The notes beneath the pieces were generated by a model that was given only the letters and a program-made list of their open reading frames with translations, had not been told where the DNA came from and ran no database searches. Positions 21,706 through 32,191 of a DNA stretch of 32,427 bases are shown in pieces. Location of the stretch: NCBI GenBank assembly GCA_002224055.1, contig AZLU01000083.1, forward strand, positions 128,172 to 160,598, in the 5' to 3' direction. This DNA is from Pezizomycotina sp. ARF18. Taxonomy: Eukaryota; Ascomycota. A program made the position numbers and the translations under genes. Numbering within the stretch: the stretch's first letter is position 1; each line of letters opens with the position of its first letter.

Positions 21706-22681
21706 CGTGAGGGTGGCGTTCAGCTTAGAAAATATGGTCGCCCTAGGTTAAAATCACTCTGAATTCTCGGTAAGAAGAGTTCGCGGGGGCTTAAGAGAAA
21801 TATTCTTTGTTAAGATATACCGCCAGATATTTGGGCTCCGTTGCCGGGAAGTCCTCAGAATTAAACAAACACCTGGTTCTGTAAGCATCAAGTGTTCCGT
21901 TCTAGAATTCCTTCGTGATACGCAGAGTATGGATATGACGTGAAGAAAGCGTAACCGCCATCTACAAATTCAATCGTTTTTTTGCATTCCTCTTGGGCAT
22001 GAGGTGTTCTAGATCTCATGCGCACACTTCTTTTACTCTTGTAAAAGCTTAACTTCTATTAACTCAGATTCCCGTGAAACAATAGAAAAGAACCATTTTT
22101 CCATATTGTCCAGAGTAACCGCTCTAGCTTTATGTTTACCTATTAAGGTTTCCTGTGAAGACGTCAACCTGATCTACGTTGCGGACCGTACCGAGAAAAC
22201 AGATAGGTTATCACCTAGAAATGAGATAGTTACAGGTAGTTGCGTAACCGCCCGAATGGGCTATTTCAAGTCGAGTCTATTAAACTTTAGCTGTTGGGTT
22301 TTGTGTTCAGTCTAGAACATCACGAACAGCCGCCACACTCTACAGATCTAATTCCCTGTGAGAGGTAAGTTTAGTGATCCTAAAGCCCCTGCGAAACCTG
22401 ATGTTTCCTTTCTTGGGAGCGAACCTCATGAAGATGTTATAAAATTTTCTTTTTCTTAATTCGCCTTCTGCTTTTTTTGTTAGAACTAAGTAGTCACAGG
22501 TGCATCGTAATTTTGTATACATATTGGTCCGCACCTGTTCTTGAACGCTGTACAGTATCATTCGTAACGGATTCCGTTGGCTCTCACTCTTCCTTAGTTT
22601 AAATTATAGAGAAGTTACGTTGGACTTCACTCTCCCAGAGAACGTAAAATTTTCTTCATAATGCTGTTTGGTAATAGTACG
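21706..22681. other. Bidirectional promoter region of the secreted paralogue pair
   Basis: About 975 bp between the divergent starts at 21705(-) and 22682(+). Short frames at 22106-22315(+) and 22340-22561(-) have no domain. I see no striking palindrome or repeat. Confidence 0.55.
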
Positions 22682-24123
22682 ATGCTTAAGCAATCCCGTG
22701 GCGCGCCGTGTATCATCACCACGCTCATTGTCCTCCTCTCGTTCTCGACTCTATCCGTCGGGGCGCCGGCGCAGACGGTTAATAAAGATGCCGGGGGCAA
22801 TGTCCCTGAGATCACCGAAGCCGACTTGAAAGCGCAAGCCCCCAGTAATGCTCAAACGCTTCCGAAGAGCGAACCCGGTAAAGACTCTCAAGCGCTATTG
22901 AAAAAACGTAAGGCTTCTCGTTATTACTACGGCTTGGAATTCCACAGATATTCTGTAGCGTCGCCAAGGGATTTCTAAAATCAATCGCTGAACTATCGAA
23001 AGTTGTACAGGATAAGTACGGCACCATACCCAAATCGACGCCCTAGACAACGTCTACCGGACCGCTCTGCTCAACGAGCGGAAGGCGACGGAGAGTACGC
23101 TCGAGCGTACGTTTCGGGGCTTCACTATGCCGTATTACCTCGAGGACCTGGAAGCGACGGAGTACGAAAAATTAACCGGACAACTGAAGAATCCGAAGTA
23201 CAGTCGGGACTTGAAATGGCTGGAAGACAACGTCCAGGCGTTAGAGAAGACGATGGACTACCAGAATGCGCGCATGGTTAGGAGGGTGCAGGGTATACAG
23301 GAGAGGTTCGGGAAATATGACCTAAGACTAAGACGTTTGCGAAGGAGGGCAAGATTAAGAGGATTACAGTGAGTATATATTCTTTTCTTCTTCCATTTTC
23401 GCTATCCTCTTTCGGGGGTTCTAACAAAGTGCGGCGTTAGAAAATTGAATGAGGCACCGACACCGCAAAGAATAAAGCGAGGCGTCTCCAGCTTATAAAG
23501 GACCAGGCGGAATGGGTGCCGCTAAAGAGTACATGGAAGAAGCGAACGAGCATAATCAGGTGCTCGACAGGATGTACAAGGCTCGTATCGATGCTAAAAG
23601 GATCCGAATCTCAAATCCGGAGGCACCGTCAGCGTGGAAAAAGCTCTTAAACTGGTTGAAGGTAAAGATCGGGTAAAGGTTCCTGTGAAGGATGAGAAAG
23701 AGCGTATACGAAACGAGGTATATCCCTTTCTGTCTGTTTATTATGTTTATTTAGAATGATTCTATAATACTAACAGGGACACCAATTTTCCTTTTGAAAT
23801 AGGTCGCAGACCGATTCGACTCCAGAAAATCCGGGATAAACTTCGAGCCCCACTTCACGCAACAGGCGGTGCTCATGAACGGGCCGAAGACCGCAGAGAA
23901 GGAGCAGTTGAACCACATGCGATTGATCGGTCTTGGGTACAGCAAGCTACCCGAGGACGAAGCCAGTAAGGTGCTCTCAAACGCCGGCGCGGCAGCAGAT
24001 CAGGCCGCGGGGCAGGAAGCAGAACGCGCCACGACGGAGCAGACGTCGACGCGCTTTGTGACTCGTTCGGAGAATGTGTTATCTGATTTGTGGCAGTGGG
24101 GTACTATGCGTTACGGAGGCTGA
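22682..24123 (+). CDS. Predicted secreted protein A, paralogue of the divergent gene at 21705
   Basis: I choose the ATG at 22682, not 22661, because it begins a better signal peptide (MLKQSRGAPCIITTLIVLLS, then FSTLSVGAPAQ). The mature protein, across several frame slips, reads AKGFLKSIAELSKVVQDKYG, IDALDNVYRTALLNERKATE, TMPYYLEDLEATEYEKL, LKWLEDNVQALEKTMDYQNA and RFGKYD. Then, after intron 1, come GGMGAAKEYMEEANEHNQVL and KALKLVEGKDRVKVPVKDEK. After intron 2 it reads VADRFDSRKSGINFEPHFTQ, AEKEQLNHMRLIGLGYSKLP, an Ala/Glu-rich stretch, and RSENVLSDLWQWGTMRYGG before TGA at 24121. About 435 residues, charged, helical and lacking Cys pairs, so not a typical Cys-knot effector. I do not recognise the family. 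Colinear with protein B in length, motif order and one intron position. Confidence 0.7.
23369..23440 (+). other. Intron 1 of secreted protein A
   Basis: A 72-nt interval with donor GTGAGT, branch CTAAC (about 23421) and acceptor GTTAG. It lies just after the RFGKYDPKTKTF region, matching the intron position in the divergent paralogue. Confidence 0.75.
23718..23802 (+). other. Intron 2 of secreted protein A
   Basis: An 85-nt interval with donor GTATAT, branch CTAAC (about 23770) and acceptor AAATAG. Splicing gives KERIRNE-VADRFDSR. The paralogue shows no intron here. Confidence 0.8.
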
Positions 24124-24409
24124 AAGCGTTTGGAACTGCGTTGTCTGGAAGGGAATGATTACATCTCTATAGACAGACATTTCCCAGAATAAAAAAAAGA
24201 AAGTTTTTTTTATCGCTCATATAGTCTGTGCGAACTTTGAACATAGCCAGGTAGATACGATGGCAATCCTGTCGGAAAGCGTGTGAACTGGCTAGGATTC
24301 ATTCAGGCTAGTCTTGCTCGATAATAATATTTCCCTCTACCGCCGATTACTTCTCGAAATACAGCTCTCAAATATAAGCTACGTAAATTGCCTGATTCGA
24401 ATCTCCTGA

Positions 24410-24895
24410 TCAACTATCCAAAATAAACTTCGAGTAATCGCTGCTCTCCGTGAATTTCCCTTTCTCCGGATCGAAGGTGAAAAGCATGCAATCGTATATC
24501 GTCGCTCTCTTGCCCACAACGGTTCCCGTTCCCTCTGGGAGGTATCCCGGCATGTCCTGTTTGAAGACAATTTCGTTATGGTTTCCATGGCTGCGAAAGT
24601 TTCGTTGCCGCGGAGCGATACGATCTCGATCTTCCGATCACCGAGAGCGTCGTCCACGCCGGCGAGGCGGCATCGTACCAGGAGCGGGGTTTTTGAGTTG
24701 CATTATACCTGATTAAAAAGTTAGAGTTGTAATTTTTTGAAGCTTTTTATAAAGAAAATGGCTGAAGGAAAGGGTACCGTAATCGTTGCAGAGAAATTCG
24801 TCTGTGAGGTATGACTTCGCGGTTTCAAGGTCGCCCTTATCGCAAGCCTCGACGAACTTGCGGACGGTTTGGAGGCATTTAGTTTCTTCAGCCAT
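24410..24895 (-). CDS. SnoaL/NTF2-like small protein
   Basis: Start ATG at 24893-24895. Exon 1 reads MAEETKCLQTVRKFVEACDK, then GDLETAKSYLTDEFLCNDYG: the helix and short strand that open SnoaL-like (polyketide-cyclase-like) NTF2-fold proteins, with the DxxxAxxxLxxxF pattern. After the 24709-24777 intron, exon 2 gives IMQLKNPAPG, then after a slip DDALGDRKIEIVSLRGNETF. In a third frame it continues NEIVFKQDMPGYLPEGTGTV, then KRATIYDCMLFTFDPEKGKF, ending at TGA 24410-24412. About 130-140 residues, single domain, no signal peptide. It runs convergently to secreted protein A, whose stop lies 287 bp away. The fold call rests on the N-terminal pattern and length; enzymatic activity cannot be predicted. 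Confidence 0.6.
24709..24777 (-). other. Intron of the SnoaL-like gene
   Basis: A 69-nt interval with donor GTACCC, branch CTAAC and acceptor AATCAG. Splicing gives LCNDYG-IMQL and avoids the AT-rich read-through of exon 1. Confidence 0.7.
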
Positions 24896-25730
24896 GATGG
24901 TGGTTCGTATATCTTTAACTATATTTAGTCAAAAGTTTAGGTTCGAAAAATGTTCTTTAAAATCTCCGCGATTTTGATTAATTGCTTTAGAAAAAGGTCT
25001 CAAGCTATCAGGACGGCTGGCTCCATTTATAAATTATTTTTTACCATTCTAACCCTCGTGTTTTGTGGAAGCTAGTGTGCGAATATTTGGTTAATCACTC
25101 GTAAATCTTGGTCCTTGACAATAACCAGCTAAAGCTATTAGGAGCTGTCGGCATATTTAATGACAGCTTTTTTGTTGTCGCGATGCTCATCTTAGAGCAT
25201 TACCTGCATTACGGCCGAGTAATTATGCGGTGTAACCCAGTCGTTCCTCTGCAGATCTGGTTCTCCGGGGGATCGGCTCCAACCGTAAGCACAGTCAAGC
25301 CCCAGAAACGGATATTTAATACCTGCAAATAGAACATGACCGACTTACAGGTACGAGTACGAGCGGGGTCATTGGATAATTTGATTTTGGATCGTTAAAC
25401 GAGTAGAAGCCCTCTCGCTCTTAAGCGGGCGGGAGAAACGGATCCAAAGTGAGAATAAACCAACGACGGCGCGGTGTATCGCGGCATCCTCGTACATCAT
25501 CCGGCTCTCCCGAACTCGAAAGCAAGGAACGTCGACAATAGGGATATTTCCAAATGTTGGTGTTTTTGAGACTAGCTACTCGTCGGCAAGCTGGCGCTCA
25601 AATTTCTGAGCCATACGGCTCAGTACAGTCAATTGCACATGACCTGATATGGACTTAACTGTGATTGAGTATAAACGGCAGTTTACAGAAATTTTCTTTA
25701 CGATTAATATCAGTAACCAAAGGCAAAAGC
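24896..25730. other. Intergenic region, no supported gene
   Basis: Lies between the start of the SnoaL-like gene and the apparent end of the minus-strand membrane-protein gene. A 74-codon plus frame at 25108-25332 has no domain. A GTAAGC follows the last codons of the membrane-protein gene at 25731, so a further 3' exon could lie here, but I could not identify it. Confidence 0.4.
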
Positions 25731-27011
25731 TTACCCTAGTTTTGCAACATAGCAGGAAGGCTCCATCTGGCCAGCCATATTCTTCCCTTCATTGCCGTAA
25801 GAAACACTACCCAGGTACGTAAAGGAAGCAAAACCCGAAGCAACGAAGTAAGCTCCATACTTCGTAAATTTTAAATTGCAACCGCCATCCTTGAAATCTT
25901 GCAAAGTCACAATAACCCACGTCATGATCCCAACAAGTAACAAATCAAACTCAAATTTATCACCCCTCCGAGGAGCAAAAAGGACACGCATCTGCACTCA
26001 CTGTGTTCCCCATAAGGGAGAACTTCCGACGCCCATTCTCTAAACATACCCCAGGTAACTTCTCGCTTCAACCCATCCCGGCGATTCACCAAATAATGTC
26101 GCGTGGGGTATCACTGTAGCGTTCAGGGAGGCAGCCCGTAATTTTTACATCGCGAACGAACTTTAGACGCGGGGCGACACGAGGAGGCGCGACGCAAGAC
26201 GGGTAATTATAGCAGACTTGAGGGAAGATTTGGTTGTATATCAAGTACGGCACGTACCAGACCCCGAACATGATGATGAGCTTGAGGAAAAAGCGGAAGA
26301 TGGAGTATAGAGCCCGGGGCGGAGGTTGAATTCTAGGAAAGTGTCCGAAAATGTGAAACGGTAGCGGTAACAGCGGATACTGGGAGGGGCTTCCGTAGAA
26401 AGGGCAGGTCGTAGTTGTGTCGGACGCGTGCTGATTTCTTCACTGACGACGGCAGTAGCTTTTGATGATAGATGTACGGGCGGCGGCATTGTTATTTTCT
26501 CGTCCGGTGGTTGCGCGGATAAATCTGTGCGGTTTTCAGTCTGCTTGGTACTGAAGTCGGACCTTTTAATCCCGCGATGCAACGATGCCGGTATTTTAGA
26601 TTGCGCCTCCTCGTCACGGCTCTTTAAATGGGAACACGCCGGGAAAGCTTCGTATATCTAGGGCGGGGAAGAGTGTCCATGTGCGCTAATATAAGTCGCG
26701 TTTTTAATCCCTTTATCTCATCCGCCTGTCTAAGAACGGTCTCCTGGTTGAAAGATTGCGAGCCTGCGATTAGTAGCCCTTCGTCCATCTTGAAATCTTT
26801 CAAAAAGACTGACTGCCGTTGCAGCTCCGGTGAGATAATTTCCTTAAGCAGTCTATCCTTTTCGATTATTCCATCCAGAGAATGGAGAACGAGGCGATAC
26901 CCCGATAGGGCAGAGAAAAGCTGAAAGGACTCATAGCTATCGGGCACTCCAGACGTCGCGGGAGAGGCCATCGACGGTTTCGATAAGTGGTTCTAGAATG
27001 GTTGGCTCCAT
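25731..27011 (-). CDS. Hypothetical membrane protein, frameshifted
   Basis: The best start is the ATG at 27009-27011 (MEPTILEPLIETVDGLSRDV), which passes by a slip into SYESFQLFSALSGYRLVLHS. A helical soluble region follows: RLLKEIISPELQRQSVFLKD, then NQETVLRQADEIKGLKTRLI. Next is a Ser/Thr/Pro-rich linker at about 26400-26560. A hydrophobic segment made by joining frames near 26250-26300 (FRFFLKLII, then MFGVWYVPYLIYNQIFPQVC) precedes a Cys-containing loop. After a further frame change or intron near 26000-26080, the C-terminal part has LLLVGIMTWVIVTL and GAYFVASGFASFTYLGSV, ending KLG. About 400 residues with three likely membrane segments. I do not recognise the family. GTAAGC at the end may be a donor, so the C-terminus is provisional. 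Confidence 0.45.
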
Positions 27012-27052
27012 CGCGTCGTAAGATAATTTCATCAAGTTTGAAATAGCTACAG

Positions 27053-27439
27053 ATGTTTTTCCCGGAAGACCTTTGTTCTTGGATCGGATATCTACTCGCC
27101 TTCGCGAACAGCGAACATAAGATAGCCTCGCCTACGTACCGAGAGGATTTTGGGCTCTTTTCTCACCTCATCCTAGAAGCAAGCAGTATTATTGGCGAAG
27201 AGGACAAGGCTTTGGCAGGGATGAGGACTTATACGCTGTAAAAGCGCTTAAAATGCTTTTTCGCTATTGTTGATGTCGAGAACACAACAGAAGGCCTAGC
27301 CAAACTCCTCCCCGCAAGGGAACCCTGTATTCTAACAAACTCTTGGAAGACTCATAAGGGAATAAAGGTGAACGTTATAGAGGATGGCGCTTATTTAGGG
27401 AAGAGGAGCGAAAGGCTGAATAAACATTACCGAGTTTGA
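27053..27439 (+). pseudogene. Possible small ORF interrupted by one in-frame stop
   Basis: From the ATG at 27053 the frame is open for 62 codons (including FSHLILEASSIIGEEDKALA), meets one TAA at 27239-27241, and stays open in the same frame for another 65 codons (FFAIVDVENTTEGLAKLLPA, then EPCILTNSWKTHKGIKVNVI) to a TGA at 27437-27439. The second part has normal, charged protein composition. This differs from the other genes here, which are broken by frame slips. It could be a base error at the stop, a true nonsense mutation, a short intron using the GT in CTGTAA, or chance. It starts only 42 bp from the divergent membrane-protein start, so both may not be real. Confidence 0.3.
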
Positions 27440-30078
27440 ACCTTCGCTATTACATATAGCACAGTGTGTCGGTCGAGCATGTATCCACTGAACAATTAAA
27501 GTAACAAGAAGAAAGATAATAAGTGTATTATCAGCGCAAATATAGTCCTATTATAAGTAATCTTGAGGAATTAACCTGGACGTCGTGATTTGTCTCCTTG
27601 CTATTAACTGCTGTTTAGGGGGCTGGATTTTCACCGGCGCCGCAAAATGTTGCGCTGTGCGGAACTTCGGGAATGCTTGATGTTCGGACTTTGTACTCTC
27701 GTGCGCCTCCGAGTATGGTTGAGAAAACGCCGCCAATGAGACGCCTTTCATAATGGTTCGTCTTTATCCTTCCCGGCCTGAAGATATCTCTTGCGATAGC
27801 TATAGCTCTGATGAAGTCCAAAGGTAGCGGTATTCAATCAATCGAACTTTTAGCGGGTAAATGAGTAGCGGGTACATGATGTTTTAAGCCAAAGAAACTG
27901 CCGTAATAACAATGCCAATGATTCTCTAAACGAACGCTTAGCTAGGTATATAGAGCGTTTTTAACTTGATACGGCTATTTACCAGTGCAGTTTAACACTA
28001 TGAAAGAGGTTTGATGGAAAAATTCGTTCTCATAAACGGAAACGATATATATCTATATTTCGAGAACCATTAATATCTCGCTGGAAACCTGGACATAATG
28101 CAAATTTTCCTGCGTCTCGCACTCAGTCCTAGCGCACAAAGTATTATTCAAAGGGTTCTTAAAGCTGAATATACACAATCCCCAACGCTCTAGTTCAAAC
28201 TACCGCCCGCTAGTTTTGCGTGAGACAGGGTTGCAGGTTTTTAATGTTCCCTGATAAGTTGCCGAATAATGCAAGGGATCTGCGCTTGTAATGACGGTTA
28301 CATTGTGAGAATTAGAGTTACAGTAAGAAAGCCGCCGCAATATGATTCGTTATAATCTTGATGTAGTGATGGCATGGGCGATGTTTGTGCCACAAAAATC
28401 GTGGCTTACGCAGGTGACAGATGGTTTCTAAAATTAAAAAAAAAAAAAGAAAGAAAGAAAGAAAGCAGAAAACCTTCAAGGGTTCGTGATGAGCAGCGCA
28501 CGACACGCAGCAGGAGACGAATCATCGCAAAATCCCGGCGACGCCGGTTTTTCGCCTGGCATTGTTTCAATTGTCATTTATTTTTCTGTCAATTTGCATT
28601 GACGAAGAAACACCCACATATGAAATCTTCTCCAGAACTTTTTACTTTGCTTTCCCCCCATTTTTAGAGCCCGTCAATGCAACCTTCACTCGATTCCCTC
28701 TTCCGAGCAGTTTAGCCGATCGGTAAGAACTAAAAGGGAAAATAGAAGGATAATGGAAGAAATAAGACGCAGGTGCTTCTCCCAATGCCGTTCCAGCCCT
28801 ATCGCCCTTCGGTTATAATCAACAGCGATCAGACTTTTTGGTGCTCAAGATATCCCCATTATAAAGAAAGAAACAGCGAATATCGCGAGGAAGAGCTTAT
28901 TATCATTTGTTACAAAGTGAAAGAACTAAACTGCTGATATTGACATTTCTAAGGCCCTTTTCACGTCGTCAAAATGAATAACGGATTAAATCGTCTCTAT
29001 AGTAAAAACTTTGAAACGATATTCAAAGAGGGGCATAGAGTTAGTGGTTTTAAAAGACTCAATGAGTCGGCTTACGGTCCTGAGTCCTAATTCCCAAACT
29101 CTTAACTGTTATTATATCACCAAAACTATACACTTACCCAGAGAAATTTTTTAAAAACAACATGGATTATCGTCAACCTTCTAACATTTGTCGATAGCTA
29201 CCTAGGGATCTAAACAAGGGTGTTCGATGTTACTTGTCGCTTTAAGGCAATAATACAATGGAGTATATCCAAAACCTGCTCTCTCAATGCGGAAACGCGA
29301 GGCCGAAAATATACGCTTTCTCGCTCTGGGCTCCCCAATATTCAGAAAGCCTACCAAGGATAAAAGGTAACAAGCGTCTCTAAAACCTATAGATCTATTA
29401 TTATATTTCTTGATAGACCGTCTGTCCGATAGGAATTGTCCGCGTGCCCCGGAAGACAAATAGAACGACAATGGAAGGTTCTCTTTCGCTTCCTATTCTT
29501 GTATACACTACTATGTAATTATAATTGTATTCGGTCTCTTCCAATCCTTTTTCAAAGGCTTAAGAGGATGCCCGATACTACTATACCGTAGTACAAGGAA
29601 GGATGAATTTCTATTTGCTGCCCGTGGTTTTATTTTTATCCCAAACGCTACGAGCGTTTTTTCGTTGCCCAGCCCTAACAAACTAACACCTTTGAGGCTG
29701 AACTGGGGGGGGGCCTCTTCCAAACGCAAAGGTGATCGAAAAGCGCAATAATAGGTCGCAAAAGAGTTCGTCGTTGCTTTTTTCCCTGTGCCCTTTAGTG
29801 TTGCGCAGATTAGGATCGTCTGCAGCTTATAGCGCCCCCAATTGTGGAATTGCGTGAAAATCATGTTTATCCAGACAATGAGAGCAGGAAAATATAAGGA
29901 TGGACCCGCCCACTTTTTTCTTTCTCCTTTACTGCTGTTTTGTCGAACGTCGTACGCGTTCTTTTTTCTTTTATCATTCAGTCTTTCGTTTTTTGGCTTG
30001 AATAAGCTCCTTTCCGTTTCGTTTTTTTCTCGTCTCTGAATTGTTAAACAAGTTTTCTCAGGGCGTCTTGTTCTCACG
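27440..30078. other. 2.6-kb region with no supported gene
   Basis: Mostly AT-rich. A minus frame at 27551-27751 (66 codons, KGVSLAAFSQPYSEAHES) is moderately protein-like but short. An A13 plus GAAA array lies at 28436-28464. A 212-codon minus frame at 29511-30149 is the longest unbroken ATG frame apart from a 299-codon one, but it overlaps the 5' end of the flavoprotein gene and has no domain. The last about 150 bp before 30079 are pyrimidine-rich, as in fungal promoters. Confidence 0.5.
28436..28464. repeat. A13 run and GAAA tetramer array
   Basis: Thirteen A followed by four GAAA units; produces Lys/Glu or Phe/Leu-rich false frames. Confidence 0.9.
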
Positions 30079-31583
30079 ATGCTCCCGCTCCTCCTCTTCT
30101 CCCTCTTGCCTTCGACGGCACTCGCCGTTCCAGCCGCATCCGCCGACAAAACGTTTGCGACTGCGCTGCCGACGTTCCTGTCCGTCTGACTTCTTCCCCA
30201 GATTTTGCTCAGCTTATAAAACCATTCAACCTCCGTGTTCCTTTACTCCCGCCGTCGTTGCCCTCCCGGAATCCTACAAGCACGTCCAAACACTGGTAAA
30301 ATGCGGCGCCAAATACAAGTACCACGTCTCCGCCCGCTCTGGCGGACACTCTTACAACGCCGAAGGCCTCGGCGGTGAGAACGGCCACGTCGTCGTGGAC
30401 CTCGAGAATTTACACAGCGTAAACTACGACAAAAAAACAACCAACGCCGTCGTCCAGGGTGGCGCGCGGCTGGCAATATCGCGCAGGGAATATACGATGC
30501 GGATAAGCGCGCGATTCCGCACGGTACTTGCCCACCAGTTGGTGTTGGCGGCCACAGCCTCCACGGCGGCTTCGGTATCAGCGGGCGCATGTGGGGCTTG
30601 ATGTCGGATAACATTGTCAGTGTCAAGGTTGTCACTGCGGACGGGCAGCTGAGGACCGCATCGAAGACTGAGAACAGCGACTTGTTCTGGCGCTTCGCGG
30701 CGCCGGACCGAGCTTTGCATTGTGGTGGAGTTTACGTTCAAGACTTACGCTGCGACGGAGAACAATGTCAACTACAGCTACGACTGGACGGGCGTTAAAG
30801 ACCCTAAGAAGATGGCAAGCATTGCGTCTACGATTCAGACCTACGTTAAGGATGCACCAAAGGAACTTGGTATCGGTCTTTCGCTGTTCGGTGGAATGGT
30901 TCTTCTATCGAATTTTCGGGTGTATACTACGGAAAATCTATGGATGATTACAACAAATACATGAACCCCCTTCTTGCCAAGCTCCCGACGCCGAATAAGA
31001 AGATTACACAACGCAGGCTGGATCGACACCCTCATCCGCTACGCCGGCACTAAAACCCTCACACTCCCGCCGACGGGCTACGACGGCCACGATACCTTTT
31101 CGCCAATCGCTCGTAAACGACATGGACATCCATTCACGACGTCCCAATGGGAATCTTACATCCAGTACGCGAACAGCAAGGGCCAGGAACAAACGGACAA
31201 GAACAACCACTGGTTCGTCATCGCGAACCTCTACGCGGCGGTAACAGCGCTATCAACAACAAGGCTCTCCTCGACGAGGCTTCGTACCCGCACCGCAATA
31301 GCGAGTGGGTCTTCCAGTTCTACGGTACCATCAGCGGAACCGTTAACACCGCGTCCAACAACGAAGTTGAATCTTTCATCGGAGGTTTCGTCAAGTCGAT
31401 CTCGAGCGGGTAGGGAGAAGGCCAACGATGCCGCCTACGCGAACTACCAGGACCCGACGCTGGCAGGGCTCAGCCCAGCAGCTGTACTACGGTCCCAGCT
31501 TGACTAAGCTCGAGCAGGCTAAGGCTAAGTGGGACAAGGGAAATGTTTTCTATTACCCGCAGAGCATTGACGTTGGTAAGTGA
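30079..31583 (+). CDS. Secreted FAD-linked oxidase, BBE family, glucooligosaccharide-oxidase-like
   Basis: Secreted flavoprotein with a PCMH-type FAD domain and a C-terminal BBE domain, expected to oxidise sugars and release H2O2 outside the cell. The start at 30079 gives a signal peptide (MLPLLLFSLLPSTALAVPAA). A slip follows near 30190, then TPAVVALPESYKHVQTLVKC. SGGHSYNAEG carries the His FAD anchor (codon 30347-30349). GTCPPVGVGGHSLHGGFGIS carries the Cys anchor (codon 30529-30531), so bicovalent FAD attachment is expected, as in glucooligosaccharide oxidases. Later motifs are MWGLMSDNIVSVKVVTADGQ, NSDLFWALRGAGPSFA (over slips at 30690 and about 30720), FKTYAATENNVNYSYDW, NNHWFVIANLY and NSEWVFQFYGTISG. 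The BBE end is LYYGPSLTKLEQAKAKWDKG, then NVFYYPQSI. The stop is TGA 31581-31583, directly after GGTAAG, which could instead be a donor. About 500 residues, full family length. At least six single-base slips. Exact substrate unknown. Confidence 0.88.
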
Positions 31584-31949
31584 GACATTCATTAAATTTA
31601 CGTGGGCAAATGAATATGGTGGATACTTGAATCAATATGATGCTCGATATTTTTACATGGAGTTTTACGACTTTGATTTTCCGCGTTTCGATTCTATTTT
31701 TTTCGTTTACAATAATAATCGCCTGTAAGTCCGATACTTGGACTATCGTAATGTATCTAATAGCGCAAAAATGCTTCACGAAGGTAGCGACAGCAAAATA
31801 ATGTTCCTAAATCAGTCAAGTTCGACATATGCACAAAGATGCAGAGGGATAGAGAAGGGGACCAGCAGCGAAGATCACTGGGAGAAAACATAAGAAAAAG
31901 CAATCATTTAGCTTGCCACAAGTGCATGCGGAAAAACTCAGACGCTAAT
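31584..31949. other. Spacer downstream of the flavoprotein gene
   Basis: AT-rich 3' flank with short frames on both strands and no domain. Confidence 0.5.
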
Positions 31950-32191
31950 CAAGATCGTTCATTTCCGCAAAGCAGGGGCAACGCTAAAGCTTCGAGCGAC
32001 ATCCTTCGTCGTCTCTCCCGCCGTCGGAGGTACCCACGGGACCGCCGCGCCGGCTAAACGCCAATGGGGGCAATTCGACGAGCCCGACTGCTACTAGTCG
32101 CTATGTCGGCACCTGCCAGTGCTGTACCAAGCAGTGGAACAAACACGCCTCCGCGGCGTCCAGCGTCAATGCCGTCTTCAACGGCTTGTGA
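31950..32191 (+). CDS. Possible small secreted Cys-containing protein
   Basis: One frame at about 32000-32094 reads LRATSFVVSPAVGGTHGTAA, then PAKRQWGQFDEPDCY and a stop. The overlapping frame continues SRYVGTCQCCTKQWNKHASA, then ASSVNAVFNGL to TGA 32189-32191. Joined by one slip near 32093, this looks like a secretory N-terminus, a Lys-Arg (Kex2-type) site and a short mature domain of about 45 residues with four Cys. That is a layout common in fungal secreted small proteins. No ATG start is certain and no family is recognised; the upstream boundary is a guess. Confidence 0.3.
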
